A stretch of DNA of 64,000 bases from Salivita marina (GCA_038144425.1 JAYQNS010000004.1:988125-1052124), one strand, 5' to 3'. Shown: positions 25,900-35,460, numbered from the stretch's first letter. The notes: a model not told the origin generated them from the sequence alone. Numbers and translations are program-made.

Positions 25900-26003
25900 T
25901 AGTATTTACTCTTTACTTTTTTGCCTTTTTTCTTGGCATACTTTTTAGCTGCCATCTTACCTTTTTTTGTGTACGCAAATTTCTTTTTTCCAACCATTGG
26001 CAT
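25899..26003 (-). CDS. 34-residue Lys-rich protein
   Basis: MPMVGKKKFAYTKKGKMAAK, then KYAKKKGKKVKSKY. This very basic short protein is a regular member of marine podovirus and siphovirus capsid clusters. Its role is unknown; charge neutralisation of packaged DNA is a guess. Unit 2 copy: 63065-63170. Confidence 0.55.
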   Translation of the reverse strand: MPMVGKKKFAYTKKGKMAAKKYAKKKGKKVKSKY

Positions 26004-26036
26004 AGTGTTTTCTCCTAATAAAATTTTGTTGTGTAC

Positions 26037-26069
26037 TTGGGGGAAGTACCGCTAGGCAAGATCCCCCAA
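26037..26069 (-). other. conserved hairpin between capsid-decoration and basic-protein genes
   Basis: TTGGGGGA/TCCCCCAA, 8-bp stem with a 17-base loop, no T tract after it. Unit 2 has the same stem and a similar loop (63203-63234). It may protect or process the mRNA end rather than terminate. Confidence 0.55.
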
Positions 26070-26075
26070 ATTTTG

Positions 26076-26423
26076 TTATCTTCTAACTACAAATGTAACT
26101 AAAAGTTTTTGTGTTCCTGTAGAACCACCATCTGTAATCATTTCAATAGTTCCATCTTCTGAAACTGAGTTTGCAGCAGTAGGCTCTGATGTATCTACAT
26201 CGCCAGCAGCTGAACCAGATTGAGCTACAGTAATTGCTGAGTTAGTCATAGCAGTACCACCAATTTCAAAAGTGATAGCTGCATCAGAACCAGAGATAGC
26301 ACCTTGTAGAGCAGTTATAATTTTAATAACTCTACCGCCATCTGGCACTGCAACAAATGTAGAAGATGCAGTTGATATATCTTCTATTTCAGCATTTATA
26401 AAATAATCGTTTAAAGTTCTCAT
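26076..26423 (-). CDS. capsid decoration-type protein
   Basis: 115 residues; ATG 26423 is chosen because unit 2 shares MRTLNDYF at the start (63591). It consists of short beta strands and Gly/Ser/Thr loops (VAVPDGGRVIKIITALQGAI; ITVAQSGSAAGDVDTSEPTA). It lies directly downstream of the major capsid gene, the usual place for a head-decoration protein. The 26424-26519 extension upstream is non-coding. Confidence 0.6.
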   Translation of the reverse strand: MRTLNDYFINAEIEDISTASSTFVAVPDGGRVIKIITALQGAISGSDAAITFEIGGTAMTNSAITVAQSGSAAGDVDTSEPTAANSVSEDGTIEMITDGGSTGTQKLLVTFVVRR

Positions 26424-26495
26424 GATTTGTTCCTTTTTATTTGCTTCGTTCCGCCATTGATTGACTTCAAAGACCAAACAAAATGTTAATGAAAA

Positions 26496-26519
26496 GTAGA
26501 GGGGATTGCTCCCCTCCAC
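26496..26519 (-). terminator. hairpin after major capsid gene, weak terminator or processing site
   Basis: Read leftward: GTGGAGGGG-AGCAAT-CCCCTCTAC, then TACTTTTC. In unit 2 (63663-63685) the loop is the same but the stem is TATAGGGG/CCCCTATA, so base pairing is kept while the sequence changes. It could lower transcription after the capsid gene. Confidence 0.6.
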
Positions 26520-26531
26520 AAAAATTTAATA

Positions 26532-27479
26532 TTATGATGTTGTTAAATCAAAAATACCACCACTTGCTTTTTCGTTTTTAGAAACAAGTGTGTATTCTGC
26601 TAACAATGCCTGTTTAGTTGCGTCACCAGTTTTCGCAAGATCCATAAGTTGGAAATCTCTTAAAAACGCTACGCCCCACATATCAGGTTGTAACACATAA
26701 GCTGATCTGCTTCTTGAGAATCTGTTAGGTACAACTGTCATCGCACCAAAGTCAGATTCATAAACATCAACCGCAGCTACTAATCTTTTGTTTTCTGCTG
26801 GGTCAAATCTAGTTGAACCACCAGTAAAGCCAGATAGCACTTGCTTGTTGAATGAACCAAGCATAATCATAGATGGATCTCCACCCTCATCCCAACACTG
26901 CTTAATAACGTCTTTAAGCTGTGCTTCAGTGAAAGCTCTTTGAGTTCCATCAGTTCTAGCGTTAGTTCCAGAAGTTGTTGGATCTGCACCAGAACCACCA
27001 CCTTTTGATGTGTTTGATTTAATCCAAGATTCTAAACCAGCTAATCTTCTTGGTGTAGAGTCATCACCAGTTACTGGTGCTTGGTTAGCAGTTAGCGATG
27101 TTTCCATATCTCTTTTTAGCTCTTTAGAAGCTTTAGAGATTTGGTAAGCTAACTCATTGTTTCTACCAGCTTTAGATACTGAATCTAAAGTACCAGAAAC
27201 GATCACAGATTTTCTAGAAATTTGTGTTCTGTTTCCAAGTCTAGTAGTAGCAGATGGAGCAGCGAAAGAAATTTCATCACCCTCAATCTGATAGTTGTCA
27301 GATGCAGCAGCAGCTAAAGCATCTGTTTGCCACTCATGAAATACAGTAGTTGCGTTTTCTTTTGCAATACCACTCATGAATGGAGTGTCAGTTGGAGAGA
27401 TTGAATAGATAATATCTGATAAATCTTCTCTTTCACCAACTGCATCATATGTACTGTAAGTATTTGTTACCTGAGCCAT
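26532..27479 (-). CDS. major capsid protein, SU10 type
   Basis: 315 residues, one intact frame. It starts MAQVTNTYSTYDAVGEREDL, SDIIYSISPTDTPFMSGIAK, with TVFHEWQTDALAAAASDN and NRTQISRKSVIVSGTLDSVS. The Y-x-x-x-x-x-R-E-D-L-x-D-x-I-x-x-I-x-P-x-D-T-P-F-M start and the F-H-E-W motif identify the SU10-type HK97-fold capsid family (formerly DUF5309). It forms the capsid shell. Unit 2 carries the C-terminal part at the window end. Confidence 0.9.
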   Translation of the reverse strand: MAQVTNTYSTYDAVGEREDLSDIIYSISPTDTPFMSGIAKENATTVFHEWQTDALAAAASDNYQIEGDEISFAAPSATTRLGNRTQISRKSVIVSGTLDSVSKAGRNNELAYQISKASKELKRDMETSLTANQAPVTGDDSTPRRLAGLESWIKSNTSKGGGSGADPTTSGTNARTDGTQRAFTEAQLKDVIKQCWDEGGDPSMIMLGSFNKQVLSGFTGGSTRFDPAENKRLVAAVDVYESDFGAMTVVPNRFSRSRSAYVLQPDMWGVAFLRDFQLMDLAKTGDATKQALLAEYTLVSKNEKASGGIFDLTTS

Positions 27480-27501
27480 ATTGTTCTCCTTAGTTGTTGA
27501 G

Positions 27502-28525
27502 TTATTGTTTGTTAATCATATCTAAAAAGATGCTAGTAGCGTCTTTAACGCTTCCAGATTTTTTTAGTCGGCTCAACTTTTCTTTTCTAGCTTTAGAACT
27601 TATCTCAGATTTGCTTTGTTTCACTCCAGAAGTAAAAACTTTACCAGGCTTTGTAATTTTTTTAGCAATATTTGGTTTTGCTTTTTGTAAATTACGATAT
27701 TTCATGGCATCGTTCACCAACATCACTATTCTATGGTCATAAACTTGAGCTACTTCTGTGTCGTTAAACCCATAAGCGTTCAAAGTTGATTTCATAGAAG
27801 TTTTTAGCTGACTTGCTTTGTCTGGATCACTAAATTCTGGCATTTTAGATACCAATTTAGTTTGTTGATCTTTCAAATAGCTATCAAACTGTTTTTTTTG
27901 CTCAGATTGGTTTTTAGCTAGAGCAGAATTTATTTTTTCTTGCTTTTTCTTAGCCTATGTTCAATCCTAGCAGCTTCTGTTGGATCTTCTTCGTACAACT
28001 TCTCTAAATCAGCAGAACTGATCTCTTGATTGAGTTGTTGTTGTGCAATTGAAAGCATCTGACTAGCTTCATTAAGCTTTGCAGAATAGTCTTGCCTTTG
28101 CTTTTCAGACTCTGACATGAATTGTTTCTTTTCATAAGAAAGTTCCTCTGTCTTACGTCTATAATCAGCATCTCTTGAGTAACCATTTCTCAACTCATCA
28201 AGGGTAACATCGTATTCTTGACCAGCTACCTTAACTTTGTAGGTAGGCTCTGCGGTGGAATCCTGTTTCTCTTGAGTCTCAATTTGTTCTTCGTCTTGAG
28301 ATACTTCTTCGGTTGCTTCTTCTTGCGATTCAGCTTCCATTTTTCCTGTTCCTCAGGTTGATCTTCTGTTGAAGATTCCTGTTCAGTAGGCTCAGGAGAA
28401 TTTTGTTGTTCTTGTTGTTCTGGTTGTGCCTCTTGTTTTGGGTCTAGCAAACCAGTTATTGCTTTTGTTGCTTTTGAAATGTCAGTTTCAGCTTCCGCAA
28501 GCGGATTAGCATAATTGTCTGCCAT
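27502..28525 (-). CDS. scaffolding protein (two frameshifts)
   Basis: About 340 residues in three frames joined near 28345 and 27945. The N-terminus is Gln/Glu/Pro-rich and disordered. The middle has TYKVKVAGQEYDVTLDELRN then GYSRDADYRRKTEEL, a standard phage scaffold motif, followed by a long coiled coil. The Lys-rich C-terminus probably binds the capsid protein. It lies between portal and capsid genes, as in other podoviruses. Confidence 0.75.
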
Positions 28526-28585
28526 TGTTTTCTCCTTTAAGTTAAGCTCCTGTTGTGTAGGTTGGCTTATCCTAAACTTGATTGT

Positions 28586-28879
28586 TTAGAATTTTTGATT
28601 TTTGATATTTTTACGAAAATCTTCTAGCTGTTTGTTAGCTAGTTTTCCTGTATCAATCATTTCTAATAAATTTTGTTCTACTTTACCCACTACATTGTAG
28701 GCCAACCAAAGCTTTTCTCTTGCTTCAGTTTCTTTAGCTCCAGTATTAAATAAACTATTTGCGTAAAGCTTTTTTAATTTATCAAAACTTTCTTTTAATA
28801 AAGGGTTTTCAAAAAGCTGTTTAGCTTTGTTCGCCTGGCTCACTTCCTTTTGGAGCTTGCCCACCTGATCCTTGTCCAT
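28586..28879 (-). CDS. small helical protein after portal
   Basis: 97 residues, overlapping the portal end by about 60 bases. Its ordered part reads LFENPLLKESFDKLKKLYAN, then T-E-A-R-E-K-L-W-L-A-Y and GKLANKQLEDFRKN. This small protein (...R-E-x-L-W...) follows the portal gene in many podoviruses; function unknown. Confidence 0.6.
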   Translation of the reverse strand: MDKDQVGKLQKEVSQANKAKQLFENPLLKESFDKLKKLYANSLFNTGAKETEAREKLWLAYNVVGKVEQNLLEMIDTGKLANKQLEDFRKNIKNQKF

Positions 28880-31013
28880 ATAATTGTCTTATCTGATCTT
28901 GTACTTGCTGCGATTGTTCTGCTGCTTTTCTAAAATCGTTTGTGCTTTCTGCAACTAACATTTTATTTAAGTCAGCATCTGCCTTTATTTGTTGTGAGTC
29001 TAATTGAGCATTGTATTTAAGTTCTAGCTCTTTTAGTTTAATTTCATTTTCGTAAAGAATTTCTGCGTTTTGTGATTTAACTTTTTTCAGTTCTATTTCT
29101 AGTTCAGCAATCTTACGCTGTTCTTCACTTGCAATTCTTCTAAACTCAATTTTTTCAATTGGTGTTAATGGTGGCTCAGGTGGTGGTGTAACCATACCTT
29201 TACCCATGTCAGGATTTACAAAGTAATTCTCAACATTTTTAAGGCCAGCATTTTCAATTATCTTAGCTAAACTGTTATAAATATTTTTAAGACTAACCAT
29301 TGGGTATTCTCTATTGCCTTGCAATTGGAAAGCCTGGAGTTGTCTTTCTAAAATATTATTTAGCATCATTATTTGTTGTTCTTTAGAACCTGATCCTAAA
29401 CCAACAGTGATACTAATATTAAATCTGTTTCTCCACTCAGTAGGTTTTACTGGAATGAACTGATTATTTAATTCTACAATTCTTTCTTTGTCCTGGTACT
29501 TACAAGTAAGCTCAAAGATACGTCTAAATAAATCTTTGATACCAGTTTCTGCAAACACTCTAGCAATCAGTTCCATACGCATTTGCGATTGGGTCATAAT
29601 TGCATTAACACCAGTAGCAGTTTTATTTAAGCTATCAGCATCTAAGCCTTGATTATATCTTGTGATACCAGTTCTAGTTTCTCTAATCGTATCTAAGTAT
29701 TCTAATAATGGAAAAGCTTGTTGCGAAATTGTTTGCGATTGCATTGGCAACATAACTTGTGATGGTGGTTGTTTAGTTCTAACTACACCACCTGGTCTTG
29801 AAGTAAGTAAATCATCTAAATTTACCATACCATCCATTATTGCAACTCTGTTGTTGTTAGTTAAATACATATTATCTAACAACTGTCGCATTACTGTAGA
29901 TTTAACTAGCTGCACATCTTCAACTAACTCTGCAACTGATCTACCATAAAATCTGTGTGGCATTGGGATAGGTGTTAATGAACAAAATGGAATATTATCA
30001 CAAGGCATATTTTCCAAAATTTCATAACCGCTTTCACCAGCTACAATAACTTTTCTAAGTTCTGCAATACCATCACCATCCATATCGCATCTTACATAGC
30101 ACTCATAAATTTCAATCTCAGCTGTTGAGTTATCTGGTGCATTGTCAAATGGGGATTGGTCTATATCAGAGTATCTAGTTAATCTTTCGTTATTTAAAAT
30201 TATGTTATTTGTAGTTGGTAGGTTTTCTACTACTTCTCTATCAAATCCCATTTCAATAAGTTCTGATCTAGTCTTAGCTACTCAATGAGCTACAAAGTTT
30301 GCTGACTCAATAGACTTAGCAGTTCTTTGTATTAAAAATTCTTCTGGTGGAACATTTTCTATTTTAACTTTACCACCTTTGGATGTTCTTTTGATAACGC
30401 AGTTGTGTAGCATCGGTATTGGCTCATCTGCAACTAACTTACCTTGTGCTGTTGCTTCTACCAATAACAAGTCCATAGCTGCTTTCATCTTTTCATCAAC
30501 AAAAGACTCTTCTTCAACTATTTCTACGTTTTCATCGTCAAGCAATAATTGATATTCTTGATCGTTTAAATTTTCATAAGTTTCTTGCTCAACACTTGAA
30601 GTGTCATCCCAATAAACTTTTACAATTCCATTTTTTTCTAAAAGTGCATCTTTGAACCAAGTATATAAAACACTAAAACCATTATTATCTTTGTTAAAGA
30701 TATAATTAATATAATTAGTAGCTTGTTCTGCTAAAGGTACATCTTCACTTTTAACAGGCTCACATTTAACTACCTGGTCGCTTGCTGTAAAAATTCTTAA
30801 TAGGTTTGGTAATATTGTTTCAATTGTGTCTGCAACATCAGTTGATACTACTTGTGATCTGCCATCTATTTCAGTACCAAGCTTTTCACCCATGTAATAT
30901 TCCATAGATTTTTTTCTTTGCGAAGTAAGGTTACTTCCCATGAAACCTATAGAGTTATTAATCTCTGAGTTGATGATTGCTCTTAATTGTTCGTTTGTAA
31001 CTTTGTCTGCCAT
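28821..31013 (-). CDS. portal protein, P22-type, with an in-frame TGA
   Basis: About 730 residues. N-terminal blocks TNEQLRAIINSEINNSIGFM, MEYYMGEKLGTEIDGRSQVV and DTIETILPNLLRIFTASDQV are typical of P22-type portals. The C-terminus is a long coiled coil and a Gly/Gln-rich tail. The frame is interrupted at 30284-30282 by TGA with the same frame on both sides (ANFVAH-stop-VAKTRSELIEMGFD). The family has Arg there (A-H-R), so CGA to TGA is the simplest explanation. The portal forms the dodecameric DNA channel. It starts one base after the terminase stop. Confidence 0.85.
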
Positions 31014-31014
31014 A

Positions 31015-32284
31015 TTAAACTATATAATTTGTGTTAATTGGAACTTCTTGTTTCCAATTTGAAATTTCAGCACTTTGTCCTATTATCCCAGTTCTAAAGC
31101 TATCGGCACAGTGCGAAGCGTAGTTGTGCATGGGTTTATTTTTAAAGCATTGGTTTTTATCATCCCACCTTTTCTGGTAGGCTTTTAAATACTCAATTCC
31201 TGTTTTGCATTTTTCTTTGTCAAACCAACAATTCGGCAATGCTTTTCGTACTGCCTCAATTCCATCTTCAATTGACAGCTTTGGAGCTACTTCACCAGCT
31301 ATTCCTAATTCTAATAAACTTTCTAATCTTGTTTTACCAAAATTACCAAGCTCTCTCACTTTGACATCATGAGGAAATATATGTTTAGAATATTCGTAAC
31401 CCTTTTCATTTAAAACATCTGCATAATGATCCAGGCCATAACCACTGTTTTCGTAGTAGTCTATTAATCTTATTTCACCTTTGTACTTTTGCACAAACCA
31501 CATTGCGGTTGAGTCGTTCAAACCTAAATCGTACCAAACTTCTGTGTCCAGGTTGTCATCGTAAGGTACATCGGTAATTCTACCCTCTTTTGCCAGACCC
31601 TCTATGATAGCTCCATAGTAAGATCCAGTAATTGCTGCTTGAAAGCTGCACTCAAATTCTTGTTCGTATAAATCTTGTGACATGACACTTTTAGCAGCGT
31701 CAAGTTCCTCTTGATCTAAAATTTTAGTATCGCTTGCCTTAAACACACAAGCAAACCAATCTTTTGTTTTCTTTTGCTTGTTCGTATAATTCAAAAAAGT
31801 AATTTCTACCTTTTGGTGTTCCTATAAACACACACCACCCTTTTCGGTCTGCCAAAGCTGGTCTTATGACTTCTGGAAATATGGTAGGCTTAATACTTTG
31901 AGTTTCATCAAACACACAACCATCTAAGAATATCCCTCTTAGTGATTGATCGTTCTCAGCACCTAATATTGTTATCCTTGCACCATTTGGTAAATCACAC
32001 CTAAGCTCACTTTCGTTGAATTTAGTGCCAGGTATTTTACCAGCGTAGGTTTTTATATAATCCCAAGCGGTGGCCTTTCCTTGCTTGAATGTGGGGGAAA
32101 GAAACGCATATCTGGGGTTAGGCAAGGGATTTGTTAAAGCTGCTCTCAGCATATGATTTATGGTCATTACTGTTTTGCCAGCTCTACGATGTAATACTAA
32201 AACATTAAATCGGTGCTTATCAATTTTTTTGTGCAAAAAATTTTGTAATTCTCTTGGCTTGTATGGAATGACTATGTTTGTCAT
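31015..32284 (-). CDS. terL: terminase large subunit (frameshifted)
   Basis: About 420 residues, joined near 31745-31790. The ATPase half has a Walker-A-like LHRRAGKT at residues 31-38, FLSPTFKQGKATAWDYIK, and Walker B GCVFDETQ. The nuclease half has VWYDLGLNDSTAMWF (first Asp), IFPHDVKVRELG and a final HNYASHCADSFR. This is the ATP-driven packaging motor and headful or site-cutting nuclease. It is preceded by a small conserved gene and the small subunit. Confidence 0.85.
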
Positions 32285-32301
32285 TTTGAAACAAAACCCC
32301 C

Positions 32302-32493
32302 TTAATGTACAGTGACACCTTTAGGTACGTTCAATAAGTTCTCTATTCCAAGATCATCCATGATGTTATGGCTAAAGTATCTGCACTCAGTTAAATCATT
32401 GAAACCGCCAAAGTGTACAATTACACTGTTGCTAGACTCCATGATGTAGATAACTGCTGAGTAACCTTGTTTGCCATCTTCAAAATCGAACAT
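32302..32493 (-). CDS. small protein between terminase genes
   Basis: 63 residues: MFDFEDGKQGYSAVIYIMES, then HFGGFNDLTECRYFSHNIMD and DLGIENLLNVPKG. A mixed alpha/beta miniature protein with no recognised family. It is in line with terL and spaced 17 bases from it. Confidence 0.45.
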   Translation of the reverse strand: MFDFEDGKQGYSAVIYIMESSNSVIVHFGGFNDLTECRYFSHNIMDDLGIENLLNVPKGVTVH

Positions 32494-32833
32494 ATTTAAA
32501 ACCTTTGTTTATTTGTGTGTAACATCCCTAATTTTTTTTTTAGTAGCCGATATTGGTTTGGGTGTGCCATCGCTTCAAAACCCCCCAAATCCTGTGTTTT
32601 ATTTAACAAATTGATATGTAATCAATTGGTTTGGCTAATTAACCTAGATAAATAACAATTATTTATGCCTGGTATAAATTTGGTATAAATTATTTTGTAC
32701 TATCTCTGTAGTTTAGAATGATTCTAGAACAAAACAAGAACATCAACCAACCTATAAGTGTTGCTGTGCTAGTTTCATTCGCCACTTACAAAATCTTACA
32801 CTTATCCTAGCAATTACAATACTTTTATTGGTA
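32494..32833. other. 340-base gap between terS and the small protein, with palindrome and repeats
   Basis: I see no convincing gene here. It contains a perfect TAGAAT-G-ATTCTA palindrome at 32714-32726, a tandem GGTATAAATT(T/A) repeat near 32670-32690, a C/A-rich block near 32575-32592 and a T-rich run near 32530. Read leftward this would be a long leader before the terL genes. It may hold a promoter or a packaging site. Confidence 0.35.
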
Positions 32834-33252
32834 TTATTTATCCCACTTAACGACAAGTGGTGTATTTTTATCAAAATTTAATGTAGTTGCATCCCTTTTT
32901 GCATAATATTTGGGTGCAATTCGTTCAGATTTCCACTTACTTAGATCAACAAATGATTTAATTAAGTGAGTTTGTCCTAAATCTGTTTTCTCTTTGAACT
33001 TACTGTTCTCAATGCTTTCATTTAATAAATCTTGTGCATCAGATAATAAATATTCAATTCCATCTGTTTTAGCATCTTCATATTGCTGCCTAAGCTTGGA
33101 TCTTTTCTCATCCAGGATCTAAATGTTTCCCAACATGGTCTATCTTTAGCTTTGTTTATTGGTGTAAGACAGCTTCTGATTGATTTACCTACAGCTAGTT
33201 CTGACAGAATTTCTTTAATCAAAGTCTTATTGTACTTAGTTTTATTAGCCAT
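32834..33252 (-). CDS. terS: terminase small subunit (frameshifted)
   Basis: About 138 residues after one repair near 33085. The N-terminal helix-turn-helix-like part is ILSELAVGKSIRSCLTPINK and CWETFRSWMRKDPSL (the E-T-F-R-x-W motif of phage small terminases). The rest continues DAQDLLNESIENSKFKEKTD, QTHLIKSFVDLSKWKSERIA, PKYYAKRD. The W-K-x-x-R-x-x-P-K-x-Y motif is typical of the small terminase family of P22-like and related phages. It recognises the packaging start on the DNA. Confidence 0.75.
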
Positions 33253-33279
33253 ATTCCTTACTTATTAATGGTTGTAATA

Positions 33280-33324
33280 CTGTTAGCGATAGTATTTAAT
33301 ACTATTATAAACTGATTCTAACAG
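33280..33324. promoter_or_regulatory. nested palindromes between terS and a divergent small gene
   Basis: An inner perfect 17-bp repeat ATAGTATT-T-AATACTAT (33289-33305) is enclosed by outer arms CTGTTAG (33280-33286) and CTAACAG (33318-33324). It sits between the leftward terS start and the rightward gene at 33341. Operator, promoter control or packaging site are all possible. Confidence 0.45.
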
Positions 33325-33340
33325 ATCAAAGGAGAGAAAT

Positions 33341-33501
33341 ATGTTTAAAAAAATAAAATACTTATGACTCCTATAGTGATGTTTAATGTTCCTATTATTA
33401 AATACTACAGGAACAAGGATAAGTTCCAATCAGCATTAAAAAATAGGAAAGTGTTAAATAAGCTTAAATTACATGACTTTAAGCCAATAGAACAGAAATA
33501 A
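33341..33501 (+). CDS. small rightward gene inside the leftward late block (frameshifted)
   Basis: It has a strong AAAGGAGAGAAAT ribosome site before ATG 33341 (MFKKIK), a run-of-A break, then PIVMFNVPIIKYYRNKDKFQ and KNRKVLNKLKLHDFKPIEQK. An internal ATG at 33364 would give 45 residues in one frame. It is the only plus-strand gene in the late block. It could encode an independently expressed regulator or exclusion factor; unknown. Confidence 0.5.
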
Positions 33502-33506
33502 TCATA

Positions 33507-33558
33507 GTGGGGTGTAACCTAAGAGAGAGAGAAAGAAAGAAAGGATTGACCACCCCAC
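33507..33558. other. hairpin with polypurine loop upstream of terS
   Basis: GTGGGGTG (33507-33514) pairs perfectly with CACCCCAC (33551-33558) across a 36-base loop that holds AGAGAGAGAGAAAGAAAGAA. The region 33502-33666 carries no other gene. Its place upstream of terS fits a packaging-recognition or regulatory structure. Confidence 0.45.
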
Positions 33559-33666
33559 AATATGATTCAAACTAAAAAAAAGAGTTTTATAAAAAAACAC
33601 TTAAATTAAGTATAATTTTTTCTCTTACTAATTTGATAACTTGTCAAATCTATTGCAAATATTTCT

Positions 33667-34064
33667 TTAAGTTTTATTAGCTAGTTCACAAGCTTGTACT
33701 AAAGCTCTGTGATATGTGTATCTAATCTTTTCATGACTATCACCAATGTAAAATCTTTTAAGCTGTCTAAATGATCTGTAAGGAAAATTCTTAAATAAAT
33801 TAATTCTCTCTGATCTGCTGCTACATCTAACAGAAGTAATAACACAAAATCATATATAGATAATTGTTTTGAAGTAGGAATAATTTTAGGTTTAGCAAGT
33901 GGGTCTGCCGAATCTTTGTAAGTATCTTTGTCTGGTGATACTGTAAACATTTGAAAATTTGTTGAACATAATGGTTTCTTAACACTTGGTAATTTTCTAT
34001 CCACAAATGCTGCAATACCTAAAAATCTATCTAATTCTTCTGTAGTTAATCTAGCTGTTATCAT
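33667..34064 (-). CDS. DUF6362-like protein (frameshifted)
   Basis: About 132 residues, broken near 33795. It begins MITARLTTEELDRFLGIAAF and continues with a linker, LLLLLDVAADQRELIYLRIF, then SFRQLKRFYIGDSHEKIRYT and YHRALVQACELANK. The A-D-Q-R-E-L-x-x-L-R-x-F...R-x-L-K-R pattern is close to DUF6362, small HTH-type proteins common in front of phage terminases. It may be a DNA-binding regulator. Confidence 0.5.
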
Positions 34065-34308
34065 TACTTCTATACAATCCCTGTATGTATTGTGTGAATC
34101 TATCTTTGCTTAGTGTTTTTTGTTTATGTTTTGATTTCTTTGTTTAAATCATGTTGTTTTCTATTTTAATTCTACTTTCTTTAGCTTTAGAATAATAAAA
34201 ATTAGTATTTTTTAGTTAATTTAGATAATTCTTTTTTGAATTATCTTAGGATCCATATTTAGTCATAGATAACCCTATAAGATATTATATTTATAGTTCT
34301 ATAAAATG

Positions 34309-34341
34309 GTTTTTGATACTCCCAAATAAAGTTTTTGATAC
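34309..34341. repeat. two direct repeats of GTTTTTGATAC after the replication-type gene
   Basis: GTTTTTGATAC lies at 34309-34319 and 34331-34341, 22 bases apart, just past the end of the HTH_36-like gene. Iteron-like replication sites are often found inside or after such genes. With only two copies this is weak. The remaining part of 34065-34360 shows no gene. Confidence 0.3.
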
Positions 34342-34360
34342 ATCCACCGAACTTTTGAAT

Positions 34361-34743
34361 TTATGTTGAATAACAGTTTGTGGATTTCTTGGGATAACTT
34401 TTTCTTATGTATTTTTTATTTAATAGCTTACTGATCCTTTTTCTTTGCTTATTTAGATTGTGTTGTATATAATCTTGCATTTTATTTTTCTCAAAAACAT
34501 AGTTGTTAGCTACCATTGTTAATTTGTTTCCTAGCAAGTAAGCCAAAATAGCTTAAATTATCTAAATACTTAGTAAGTGTATCTCAGTTTTAATACCTGT
34601 TCTTTTCATTAAATATTTATTGATATTCGGCAACCATTAGGTGCAAACTCAAAGGATTTGCAAATGACATAAATTAGCTTCTCATGGCTATTTAAATTTT
34701 TGTTATTAATTAAATCTTTGTCAAATTTTTCAAAATATTTCAT
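34361..34743 (-). CDS. replication-initiator-type HTH_36 protein (frameshifted)
   Basis: About 128 residues. MKYFEKFDKDLINNKNLNSH, KLIYVICKSFEFAPNGCRIS, NKYLMKRTGIKTE, then YLDNLSYFGLLARKQ. This is the HTH_36 winged helix (a start-of-replication module in phages and plasmids): pattern S-F-x-x-P-N-G...L-x-x-x-T-G-I-K-T-x-x-T-x-x-x-Y-L-x-x-L-x-x-x-G-L-L. The frame is broken near 34585-34630. The coding frame may continue past 34361 into VSKTLFGSIKNH. It starts in an ATGA overlap with the methylase. Confidence 0.6.
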
Positions 34744-35278
34744 ACTTCGTTACCCCAACAATCCCATCCATCAACTCTTTGTCTGGAAAAAAAAGTTCAA
34801 TTCTAGGTAAATCACCACAAAGCTGTACGATTCTATCCCTTACACAATCAGGTTTTCTGCTGTGTTCTCTAATTTTATCAAGCACTACCTGGTGGACTCT
34901 TGATGATATTTTTTTTGGATTACCTTTTGTTGCCAGTAAACAAATCTCATTATTGGCTCTTGTCCAATAACCTAAACCCCAAAATAAACTGTCAGATTTT
35001 TTGTTTTTTTTAATCCAACTAAAACCACAAGTTTTGTATTTAAAGTTCCAAGCTGTAATTGTGTCTAAACCTTGTTTTAATAATGGATAAGTTACCCAAA
35101 TAAATAAAATACAATTTTTATCTGCTATATCATCTACAGGCATATTTTTAATATCTTCAATTGTCATTAAATCGTATTTAGGTGATTTAACTTCACCCTT
35201 TTTTGACCAGGTTTTGAAATGTCCAAGCTGGATCTGCATAAATAATATTGTATTTTTATCAGGCAGCTTAATCTTCAT
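34740..35278 (-). CDS. MT-A70-type adenine-N6 DNA methyltransferase (frameshifted)
   Basis: About 180 residues after repair near 35225 and 34790. The catalytic motif is D-P-A-W (NIIYADPAWTF), a variant of the common DPPW. Following motifs are MTIEDIKNMPV, CILFIWVTYPLL, LGYWTRANNEICLLATKGNP, REHSRKPDCV and a final RQRVDGWDCWGNEV. These match phage and bacterial MT-A70 enzymes that methylate adenine in a short sequence. It may protect the phage DNA from host restriction. Confident in family, not in target. Confidence 0.75.
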
Positions 35279-35441
35279 CTTTTTCACCACCTTTACCTAA
35301 TTCACTTAATGGAATTTCTAATACCTTTTCTGCATAATGGTCTGGGCAATAGTATCTATTGTTTTCATAAAGCACAGCTCCATCCTCACAATCTTTTACA
35401 GAGCATTTTTTTGCTGGATCACCATACATATCTAATTCCAT
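35268..35441 (-). CDS. small zinc-binding protein
   Basis: 57 residues: MELDMYGDPAKKCSVKDCED, then GAVLYENNRYYCPDHYAEK. C-x4-C...C-P-x-H is a zinc-binding pattern. Overlaps the methylase start. It may be the C-terminal part of the upstream protein, since the restored frame there runs into TPIKFFERW. Confidence 0.45.
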   Translation of the reverse strand: MELDMYGDPAKKCSVKDCEDGAVLYENNRYYCPDHYAEKVLEIPLSELGKGGEKDED

Positions 35442-35460
35442 GCTCCATCTTTCAAAAAAT

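Noticed and set aside
30282..30284. Use of TGA as a sense codon (alternative genetic code)
   Set aside because: TGA serves as the normal stop in many overlapping ATGA gene joins here, and the portal position calls for Arg, not Trp.
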